From Xiphydria camelus (taxonomy: Eukaryota > Arthropoda > Insecta > Hymenoptera > Xiphydriidae), in NCBI GenBank assembly GCA_963678675.1, contig OY783194.1, positions 13,220,972 to 13,284,971 of the forward strand: a stretch of 64,000 nt of DNA, written 5' to 3'. The notes below the pieces were generated by a model that ran no database searches, was not told the origin of the DNA, and saw only the letters and a program-made list of their open reading frames with translations. Every line of letters starts with the position of its first letter. Position 1 is the first letter of the stretch. Positions 55,386 to 64,000 of the stretch are shown here, piece after piece. The position numbers and the translations under genes are program-made.

Positions 55386-55590
55386 ACGGTATTTAAATGT
55401 TATTTTTAAACGTGCTAACCAATGATCAATCAATCCTCATGCTTTTATTAATGAGGGTAAATACTGCTTCGTACACCGATACAGTGAGCGTGTAGTAGTA
55501 AGTGGCTAGTGGTAAGTGTAGTAGTAAGCTACGGCTCGGTGAAAGGGGACCATCGAGTCGTGGCGGAGAGAGCCGATGCGTCCCGAGTTA

Positions 55591-55866
55591 GGCCAGGCGA
55601 ACGTTGGGACGCAGTTCAGTGAGGAGACGCAGGGTGACCGTTGCCTCTATATCTATAGGTTTGTTCCAACCGAGCTGAGAACCGTACATGAACGGTACAC
55701 GTCATGCGCAGTAGAGAAACGGTCATGCGCAGTAGTGAAAATTCGTTCCATCTTCCTACTGCGCATGACGTGTACCGTTCCGTGTACGGTTTTCGGCTCG
55801 GTTGGAACAGACCTTATATATAGAATAGATATAGATATAGAGGCAATGTTCAACGTTCGCCTGGCC
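55591..55866. mobile_element. PIF/Harbinger-type palindromic MITE
   Basis: 276 bp between TTA duplications (55588-55590, 55867-55869). Ends GGCCAGGCGAACGTT; arms hold CCAACCGAGC..GAACCGTAC and CGTCATGCGCAGTAG words with their inverses. Confidence 0.85.
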
Positions 55867-56273
55867 TTAGCGTATTTAGCCACTCCAGCGACGTTTCACG
55901 AGCAGCCGTTCTCACCCCCGAATCGCGGCATAAGACGTTTCACATCAAAAAGCGATTTTTTGTTTTTAATGTCAATATGTACAGCCAGCAATGAAGAATA
56001 TGACGACAAGACCCGATATGGCTCCAAATCACCTACAACTTGTAGGTTAACAAAATAATATTCCGATTACGCTCTACGTCTTTGAATTGGTCGGTGGTTT
56101 GAAGCGTTTCCTGAAAAATCAACTTTCTTGACATATCGGGTTCTGCCTTAGTACCACAGATGTATAAGCCCAGTCGAGCGTGAGGTACGAAGCACGTGTC
56201 ATGTAAAATGAAACCTTTTATTAAAGTACTAATAAATATCACTTTTACTAATGACGCAAGTTGTCACACCCAC

Positions 56274-57648
56274 ACTGGAATGAGAGGCTCAATTTTCTGA
56301 CACAATAATAGAAGGAAGGTTTGGATTCGCATGCTATGCCGCATATAATAGTTTCTAGGATCGCTGATTGCAAAATTGAGGTGAAACATTTTTAATTCAT
56401 AATGACGGATCCATAATGGTGGACTATTTGGCTAAAAAATCGTTGCATTTGCTCGAAAATTCGTATTAAGGAGTTGTCAAGGTGCCTCATTACGAATTAA
56501 TTATTCAAATTTCAAAATTCAAAGTGGCAGATCCAATGACAGATTACTTGGACAAATAGCTATTGAATTCTCTCAGAGGTTCGTATTCAGGGGTTTTTCA
56601 AGGTGAATAATCACGAATATGACATAAGGATTGCGAAATTAAAAATACTTTATATAACACGGTAATAATTTATATTTCCAATAAATGAAAACGCCAAAGC
56701 TCTTACATTTTAAAACAACAGCATTTCGAAATGGTATGCTGTGCACTGCAACAGCTTCAATGATGTCGTCATCATTTTTGCTGCGAGTACTGCAGCTAAG
56801 GAGGTGAGATAGCCGCAGTGAATTTAAGATGGCAGCGTCCAGTACTGACAGTAAAAACGGAAAGTTCCGTTTTTACTTTGCTGCGTGACGTCATAACGCG
56901 CAGTACTGCCAAGCAGTCGCAGTGAATTTCGGAATAGGCCCTATGTAACCAACACGTGTTGCCGCAATAAAAATGGTTCTTTAAATGAAGTGGGGCGGGA
57001 GGGAACAGATTAATCTTTTCAAGCCGATAGGCAATATAATCAACAGATTCAATATTGAAAGAATGCAGGATTTCATGAGATCATAACTATTTTTATCGTT
57101 TACAATAAATATACTTTAAATGTATGCTGAAGATAAATACATTTTTTTTAAATATACACATTTTTTACATACCTTCAGGAAAATCCTCTACGATTAGAAT
57201 TTAAAATAAACACACGAGTCAACAACACCGAACTTTGTAAGTACGAGTACAGTGGCTGTTTCACAGCGTCTGCATACCATGCACGCTATTCCAATACAGT
57301 ATCATCTCGATACTTTTCCATTCCCCTTCGAATAAGCTCAAGCACTTCCCCCACTATATCGTATTATATTTAACCATGCGTCGGGTCGCAGGACCATTCT
57401 CTCGATTCTTTTCCATAGAGAGATGGTACGGGTATCGATCCAAACTTAACTTCCTTTTAATCTTACTTACTCTTGTACTTTGGGCGCAATATTTCACAAA
57501 CCGTTCAATGGACGATCATTCCACCTTAGATCTTTCTTTTTTATTAATTTCGACGAGCTCTGGAGCTTTCGCAAGCATAAAAATATCGACTTCTATTCAA
57601 AAAATTCTAATGTTTTTGCGGATGAGTTCGTTATTTTGTATAACACTA
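56274..57648. other. No clear gene
   Basis: 56340-56640 has GGATCCATAATGGTGG and GGGGTTTTTCAAGG words of the TAA-type MITE family, badly diverged. 56936-56960 has a GGAATAGGCCCTA word like a MITE end. The 99-codon frame 57376-57675 (+) has no recognisable domain. Confidence 0.4.
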
Positions 57649-58133
57649 CCCACACTACACCGCATATTCCTATAAGATTGCAGTACCTAATGTAATCCTG
57701 CAAGCTTCGCAATATTGCAATTCCATTACATATTGTTGCTGCAACGTTGCAGAAATCTTGCAGCAATGTTGAAATGTCCACCAATTTTCATTTATTTGCA
57801 ATATTCATATTTTATACTATATGGCTGTTGTTGAAAATTTGTTTTAGAGCACTACATAATATTTGGCATTAACATTGGTTTCTTAATATTGCTGCAATAT
57901 TAAGAAAAAAAAAAAGAGAACGTGATCCGGTGGGACTTGAACCCGTAACTTTTCAACTTAGAAGCTAAATCAACGTTTCTTGTTGATTTCAATATTGCCA
58001 CAATCTTTCTGCAACGTTGCATCTCCAATAAAATATTGCAATTTTTCCGCAATCTTTCTGCAACGTTGAAAGCGAAATTGCAATAGTTTGTAATATTGTA
58101 GCAATATTACTGCAATATGCAGTGCTGTGTGGG
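57649..58133. mobile_element. TA-flanked element rich in GCAATATTGC/GCAACGTTGC
   Basis: Ends CCCACAC (TA at 57647-57648 and 58134-58135), followed by GCATATT in both. Both halves are packed with short palindromic words GCAATATTGC, GCAACGTTGC and CAGCAATGTTG. In the middle is a tRNA-like segment (57932-57985). Confidence 0.7.
57932..57985 (-). other. tRNA-like 3' half
   Basis: On the minus strand, GCTTCTAAGTTGAAAAGTTA is followed by CGGGTTCAAGTCCCACCGG, with a perfect B box (GGTTCAAGTCC) and a plausible T-arm. There is no 5' half with an A box. A tRNA-derived fragment captured by the element, not a gene. Confidence 0.5.
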
Positions 58134-58887
58134 TATCAACTCATCGACCCTCAAAATATTCGCAGAGCACAAGACCTTGAACGATACGTAGTGAGTAAAA
58201 TATGCAGGCTTTATGGTGTTCGGCGCACGGAAAACTATCTAGAGACAGCATGATTATAATAGATATATAAACTCTGATAAAGCGCTGAGCGTAAGTACCC
58301 AAATAGCCAAACGTGAGCGTCAGGCTCTTAGTTTCATGATCTGCTGCTATTCTGCCGCATGTCGGCTACAATAACGCAGATGCGCATTCAGTCTATCATC
58401 CGTCAATACATGACCACGGAAAACTTACGATACCTTATTGCAAGACCACGAAATGCATGCTTCAGCAATACTGCTAACTGCAGATGAACAAGAGAATGTA
58501 ACAGGCACGTGAATGTTTTTCGATTTTTTTGCATTCCGTGATCGCCAGAAGGTTGCAGCTACTTGTTGCAAAAATACTCTAAAAAAACTGCAAACTATAC
58601 AAGGTTGGCTTTAGGTAACCTAACAGCAAACTACGTGTACAAGCATTTGGTACCCGGGTAATCAATAAGCGACTAAGAAATATTTCTAAATAAATATTTA
58701 TATTCTTACCTTTCGATTGTAAATATAATGTTTATATTATAGTCTATAAATATAGATAGCACAAACATTTTACTGCTTCTATGACTTATAACCTTTACTA
58801 GTCAAGACAATATTAACAGTTAATAATATTTACTTTCAATTTAACGCTTGATGGATTTATATACCTATTTATTTTTTTCGATAATAA

Positions 58888-59882
58888 CACAGGCCGACAA
58901 AATTTAACGAAAGTCCTAACCCAGAAACAGGACATTGTGTGCCCGAAGGATTTTGGTACGCTGAATCCGAATCCAGCCTCAGAACTAACCCTATACGTCA
59001 GGTTTTCGAGATATCCTAACCTAAATGTGCGAAAAACACGCCTTTCTGCTAAATTCAGGATTATGTATCATCGCGAATAAATTTTTGTTCTAAAAACCGA
59101 TAACGCCTTTCTAAAGCAGCACTCTTACCCTGTAAAACCATATCTCCAAATTTTGTATATCATTTTTTTTCATTGAGATATCTATGATTGAAACTAGGTA
59201 CTTTCGCTATTTCAATACAGCATTGGGTCACATGCAATTTTTCAAATGAACCGATATATTATATCAGTCTTTTCTATATGTAATATGATCATAATTGAAT
59301 GTTGAAATTACTCTAGAATCTCAAAATATCCTAACCTCAAAATGCAAATAAGGACTAAACTGGGTTTTTAGAAAAATAGGCTTCGATCTCTCGAATTGAC
59401 AGCTAATGACAAGGTATTAAGGAAATTGGGTTTGAGGGATCTAAGGTTATACACTCGCAGGTTACAGGGTTGGGGGGTTGAGGAAATTTGGGTTTTACTG
59501 GACTTACCTCCACACTCCGTTACAGGGTTGGGAGTTAAGGAAATTGCATGTGACCCAATGCTGTATTGAAATAGTGAAAGTACCTAGTTTCAATCATAGA
59601 TATCTCAATGAAAAAAAATGATATACACAATTTGGAGACATGGTTTTAAAGGGTAAGAGTGCTGCTTTAAAAAGGCGTCATTCGTTTTTAGAAAAAAAAT
59701 TTATTCGCGATGATACATAACCCCAAATTTAGCAGAAAAGCGTGTTGTTCGCAATTTTAGGTTAGGATATCTCGAAAACCTGACGTATAGGGTTAAATAT
59801 GAAGCCAGATTCGGATTCAGCGTATCAAAATCCTTCGGGCACACAAGGTCCCGTTTCTGGGTCAGAAATTTGTCGGCCTGTG
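58888..59882. mobile_element. TAA-flanked MITE (CACAGGCCGACAAA ends)
   Basis: 995 bp with TAA on both sides (58885-58887, 59883-59885). Arms of over 400 bp, with GCTGAATCCGAATC, ACCCTATACGTCAGG, TATCATTTTTTTTCATTGAG and ACTTTCGCTATTTC words paired. Its terminus and a CTGAATCCGAATCC block near the ends also occur in 17670-18436, so they are cousins. Confidence 0.88.
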
Positions 59883-59885
59883 TAA

Positions 59886-60930
59886 TTGATCCTTTATTTT
59901 GGGATATTGGCATAGAGTGGACATAAAATCAATCTTTATTTTATGTTAGTCAATTTTGGGTACACCTATATCTACAAAAATATCAACAGTAAAGTCCTTA
60001 GGCAGTTATATCAACTAATCCTAAAAATACAATCTTACTAAATGCTGCAATGGTTTTGCTAGCGAAAGTTTGCTAAAACTTCGTGACCGTTAATAATTTT
60101 ACAGAATGAATGTATGTGTTAAATTAATTCATCACATCTGGAAGAACTTGGCTGTAATAAAAACTTGTAAAAAATTACGTAGCTATTCTTGAAAATATGC
60201 ATAGTATTTCATTATATTAAACAAATATAAGAACGTCTAAAAGTGATATGATTTCATACGGAATGCTTCCTATTACTGCTTAAATGATTGATTTTGTTCG
60301 TAAAATAATTATTATTATCCTGAGATCAGTTGATAATATAACTTTCGCAGATACATTTCACCTCTTTTAGAAGATGTTTTGAAAATAGGATGGGCGAATA
60401 TTTGTATATAATAACTAAAGTAATCTTTCCTATTTGAACTATGTGCAGTTTATTGAAGAGTTCGTTTAGATGGTTAAAATGTATCATTATTACTTGAAAC
60501 CGGCCTTTTCCTCGAGTGTAATTGAGGTACATAATGTAATCATAAGAACGGGCCGAATATTCTTATTCATTATGAGACCGAATTTATTAACCACAATATT
60601 AGTAAGAAATAGATAAGATTTGACTGCTTTAAGGAAATATTTATCCACTTTAATGATCTGGCAAGGAAATATGGTTAATAGGAATTTTCACTGGGGTTTG
60701 AATTTTCTTTTTGACCTCATTGAGGAATGACACGTGCATAAGAATCGTCTTTTTCAACTGTATATAATTGTTGAATTGGGGCTCTTATCCCAACAGGAAC
60801 TTTCTACTTCATGATATATGGTTGGCGTGTTGGTAGTTCAATTTTGTTAGCAATGGTTTGTCAACTTTGATTCTACAAAGTACATAATTCATGTTAATAT
60901 GACAAGGCTGGAATATATTCACTGGTGTAT
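59886..60930. other. No recognised gene
   Basis: AT-rich, with no paired ends or coding signal seen. It includes the 3' flank of the minus-strand gene. Confidence 0.5.
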
Positions 60931-61476
60931 CTACATAAGTTTTTTTCGATGTGACATCTCTTTCTCGACTACATCAGATTGTGGAATTTCTATCCTTATT
61001 TCATAAGGCACATGGTTATAGATAGCTGCAGGAGTCTTCATTGTCACAGAAATTTCCTTCTCGTTTTTCACTGCTTTTGTGAACTCGTTGAGAGGCTCGA
61101 TTAATAGCAATGATGTCCTTGACTCAGAAGCACCCTCATAGTTTTTGTCAGATCCTACGCTTGCATCAGAATTTCGATTAGATCCGATAAAAACACGAAC
61201 CGAACTCCAATCGTGACTATGGTATTCCCCATCGATAAGACTGCGTTTTGATTTCTTCTTGTCGATACTAGAGTAGTGCTCGCGTATAGTTTTACTAATA
61301 GTTGATGTACTGACACTTTCCAACGCCTTTTCTACTGCCCTTTCAGCCGCTCTCTCTGCGGCTTTCTCCACAGCAAGTTCTGCTGCACGCTCGAGATCCT
61401 CTTTTCTACTAGCGGCTAGCACTGAGAAATGAAATCCTAGAAAGGTAATTATACACTGCAAGAAAAAATAGGCCAT
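60931..61476 (-). CDS. Small secreted protein, Ala/Glu helical repeat
   Basis: A 181-residue frame starting at the ATG of MAYFFLQCIITFLGFHFS (the first in-frame ATG). It has a strong signal peptide, then a charged helical repeat of A-E/V-E-K-A-A type (ERAAERAVEKALE), a dibasic KKSKR site that could be cut by a convertase, and a Ser/Asn-rich and polar C-terminus with VPYEIRIEIP. The start lies in a tract that also reads as a textbook splice acceptor (TTTTTTCTTGCAG before 61455). A two-exon gene with a tiny first exon, as in the 12729-14223 gene, is therefore an alternative. I could not find that first exon. A TATA-like TTATATAAA at about 61781-61789 would suit it. No family recognised. Confidence 0.6.
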   Translation of the reverse strand: MAYFFLQCIITFLGFHFSVLAASRKEDLERAAELAVEKAAERAAERAVEKALESVSTSTISKTIREHYSSIDKKKSKRSLIDGEYHSHDWSSVRVFIGSNRNSDASVGSDKNYEGASESRTSLLLIEPLNEFTKAVKNEKEISVTMKTPAAIYNHVPYEIRIEIPQSDVVEKEMSHRKKLM

Positions 61477-61780
61477 CAATTAGAAATTATAGGTACACAT
61501 ATGGAATAATCGTTATCATAGTTTTTTTATGTATCTTTTTGCTAAATTTGAATTCTTCATACATTTATCAATATTAGTATATCTGATCATAATCATGACT
61601 CGACATTATACGAAGAGTTCAGTTATACAAAAAAAACTAAGGAAGGTAGTCAATTAACATTACACTAATTTCTTTTTACACGTTTTCAAAAGAGCTCTGC
61701 GCTGAAGTAGTATGAGTTAGTGTCAATTAAAAGGAGCAATGTGAATATATCAGACTGTGAGATTTAACAAGGCATTGATG

Positions 61781-61790
61781 TTTATATAAC
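61781..61790 (-). promoter_or_regulatory. Possible TATA box for the 60931 gene
   Basis: GTTATATAAA on the minus strand, with an initiator-like CTCACAGTCTG about 30 bp downstream. It lies about 300 bp before the ATG, so it fits only if there is an intron or a long leader. Confidence 0.35.
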
Positions 61791-62498
61791 ATAACTCAAT
61801 GAGTGAAACAGTTGTGTGAAATAGAAAATAATTGATTTCTCAATTCTATTTTTCAAGGTAATAGGTAGATTCTCATCGATTTCTATCTGGTTCACTTCTA
61901 ATTTATTCAGTTTCTGTTCGGTTGCAGAGTCCCCGGCTTTGTGTACTAACTAATAAATCGTTCAGCGAATCGACATTTCACTAAAGGATTCTAAAATTTT
62001 CATAAAATTAAAAACTCGAATTTAATTCAAAAATTCATTTTATTAAAAATGGCATTAAACTCGCGCCACCTACAATCAAACTAATAGCGTTACCAAACGT
62101 CTTACTCAAAACCATACAGTGTTTGATTGAAACACTATTTTCTATTTTTTTTTTGCTGAGGTCTAGAGAGATATTTTAATAACACCTTGTATATAAAGGT
62201 AGATTGCCTATCGGCTGGTGCACTCCATCTGCGGTTTTTTCCTGTAATTTCTTAAACTTTTTGATATACTACACTGTGGAAAAACGAGTGCAGAAAAGGG
62301 TAGGAACAGAATTCTTACTTCTCGATATTACTACTAATAATTGTAAATACAGGAATACACGGTGAATCAGGAGCGTCAACCAATATGCAACCTGTTCTAC
62401 TGGTCCATACTCGAGTAAACCATATTTATTATTTAGTAATTATAATCTTTTATAGCTTACTTAAATTAATTCTTATTTAGTGCATAGTTCTATAATAT

Positions 62499-63583
62499 AG
62501 ACCGACAACATTTTTCTATTTCAAACTACTTTAGGTAATCCTAAGGAATTTTGGAATGTCGAATCCGATTTTAAAAAGGATTTTTATATATCATATCAGA
62601 GTTCCGAAATAATCAGATTCAAAAGTCAGCTAATTGATGAGTTTTTAGCATAATTAAATATGTAATCGTACCGTCACGTATTGAGCATACCATTTATGAA
62701 TATCATATTTGAAAGATGATTTCATACATCTTAACAATGGAGCATTGCTAATAACTCCATACCGTTTGTTCCATTTTTAACCCATTTCACAATGTAAGTG
62801 AATGCTCGCGGCACTCTGACTTATTTTGCTGGCAATTTAATTGGAAGTGAAAGTTCCATCAACGGAGGTTTAAAATGAGTTTTCGTTGAAGGGTTCTTGT
62901 TCCAGTTTTTCTAGGTTCGAAGTTCCTTGGAACATGAAAGTACGATATTAGTGTACTTATTAGACGTTCGCCCTGGACTTTGAGTAAAAGGTAAACTGTA
63001 TAGAATTATTAGCAATATTGCATTGAAAAATACATAAAATATCCCGAGAAATATGATGTGAAAAAATGATATAATATTTCGTTATACAATAGTACCAAAA
63101 TAGCTAAAGTTGCTTAACATGAAATGAAACCTGAACACAGGAATCGGATACAGTAAGTTACTGTTAACCAAACTTACTACTTGCAAAAATCAAACCACAG
63201 AGGGACAACAAAATGATAGCGTTTCAAACTACTTTAAGTATGCCTTTATCATTTGTTTCATTATTGTTAACAATTGTACGGCTATTTGTTAGTAATGCTT
63301 TTACTACGAATTTGCATAGTTATTGTGGCTGCAATATAATACCACATTGCTGCATTCGTATGCTCTAGGTAATTAACTACTTGTCCTCAAAATTTCCCCA
63401 CAATGCAGGCAGAATATAATCATCTAATTATGTCATATGTGATCAATTTCCACATTTTTGAGCCTAATTAGTAAATCGAGTATATGATAGGTACATATCG
63501 TTTATGAAATCAAATGCGGTACTCTAAAATCAAGAGAAGTTTGAAATACAGGGATTGAATCTCACAATTTGTCGGTCTGTACA
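62499..63583. repeat. Decayed MITE with GACCGACAA ends (tentative)
   Basis: TAGACCGACAACATT at 62500 and its inverse AATTTGTCGGTCTG near 63575, with TTTCAAACT words just inside both. Resembles the GGCCGACAAA terminus of 58888-59882, but the arms are not otherwise convincing. Confidence 0.4.
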
Positions 63584-64000
63584 ACCGTAGTATCATAAGT
63601 AACTATACATGTACGGGTCATTTCACTAATTATCGGACAGCTTTTCAAAGTGAAAATTTTGATCTACTTAACTCTAATTGAATTATCTCGTAGAATACAC
63701 CACAGACTGAAGATTTCTACCAACTTTTAGACCTCTGGGTGCAATCGTTTTCGAGGACGACGCTATTGAATTTTCTTATTTTTGAGAAACGTTACCATTA
63801 CACGTCATTTTAACACTAACTGAGGTTAATGTTACTACGCACCTGTTTTTTATATAAAAGAATATGAACTCTTCGAAAGAAATACTTTCAATTAGATAAA
63901 TTCATTTTTGAAATTAGTTTAAAATATGATTTCTTTATATATATTCGCGTTCGTATGTATACGAAGTCTGTAAAATAGAAGGTTTTTTAATTTTTTTAAA
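63584..64000. other. No recognised gene
   Basis: AT-rich edge of the window. Nothing supported. Confidence 0.5.

Larger units (their letters stand above)
47595..56162. mobile_element. TIR element in the right LTR, itself loaded with insertions
   Basis: Ends TCTGTGGTACTAAGGTAAAA and its inverse (..TTCTGCCTTAGTACCACAGATG), at the TATA site used by another element in the left LTR. TATA flanks both sides (47591-47594, 56163-56166). Another CAAGACCCGATATGG stretch near 56010 suggests more of its arm. Most of its length is later arrivals: palindromes (48258-48888, 55591-55866) and retrotransposon 2. No transposase of its own was recognised. Confidence 0.7.
42364..56268 (+). mobile_element. LTR retrotransposon 1 (Ty3/gypsy type), heavily invaded
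   Basis: CCCAC target duplications at 42359-42363 and 56269-56273. LTR termini TGTGGCAG...TTGTCACA, with an uninterrupted LTR of about 160 bp. A primer-site-like TGGTGTCAGAAGT follows the left LTR at 43352, and a polypurine tract (AAAGGGGGGGA, about 47512-47522) precedes the right LTR. The left LTR is split by 42436-43262 and the right LTR by 47595-56162. Only 43352-47522 (4.2 kb) is the internal region. Confidence 0.9.

Noticed and set aside
57376..57675. 99-codon ORF with a hydrophobic stretch
   Set aside because: No start context or splice evidence, and an alternative frame across the same DNA is equally open.
1..64000. CRISPR arrays, bacterial operons or riboswitches
   Set aside because: The window is eukaryotic. 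The repeats are inverted or dispersed, not spaced direct repeats.

Overview
This 64-kb window looks like insect nuclear DNA. It is AT-rich and intron-bearing, and transposable elements cover most of it. The arthropod call rests on three things: an angiotensin-converting-enzyme (peptidase M2) exon with intact splice sites, a secreted repeat-protein gene whose first coding exon holds only four codons (typical of insect cuticle-type genes), and the transposon flora (a rosa-like DD41D mariner, pogo/jerky-like, PIF/Harbinger and piggyBac MITEs, two Ty3/gypsy elements, a Jockey-type LINE relic). The order is not determinable. No bacterial, organellar or viral gene block, rRNA, CRISPR array or convincing functional tRNA was seen.

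Layout. 1-3.3 kb: repeat debris, a GATTAC-rich tract and a deletion derivative of a Harbinger element (1990-2556, TSD TTA). 3.4-4.8 kb and 32.3-33.9 kb: two inverted copies of a ~1.4-kb terminal module of an unidentified large transposon family. 5-11 kb: nested foldback elements, including one carrying a SWIM-zinc-finger-like ORF. 11.7-14.3 kb: the host-like island, with one ACE exon (+) and a PV(E/K)-repeat secreted protein gene (-) with a TATA box. 15.5-19.8 kb: a four-level nest (pogo-like element, then a palindrome, then a DD41D mariner, then a TAA-flanked MITE). 19.9-26.7 kb: a TA-flanked 6.8-kb segment holding one spliced CXC-domain gene and two broken, mutually inverted copies of a related CXC gene. 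26.8-32 kb: a piggyBac-type MITE and a pogo/jerky transposase relic with two MITEs inside. 34-42 kb: several MITEs and a LINE relic split by a hAT-like element.

42.36-56.27 kb is one LTR retrotransposon (TSD CCCAC) with decayed gag-pol. Both of its LTRs were later hit at the same TATA site by different TIR elements. The element in the right LTR contains further palindromes and a second, minus-strand Ty3/gypsy element (49518-55099). That second element has a long pol ORF, and its gag and pol share a frame separated only by UGA-CUA, a classic leaky stop context. 56.3-64 kb: more MITEs, a GCAATATTGC-rich element with a tRNA-like insert, and one probable secreted host protein (60931-61476, -).

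Most coding material is selfish DNA in decay. Only the ACE exon and the two secreted-protein genes look host-derived. Boundaries are strongest where TIRs and TSDs agree (stated per entry). All similarity statements are by eye, without database searches.
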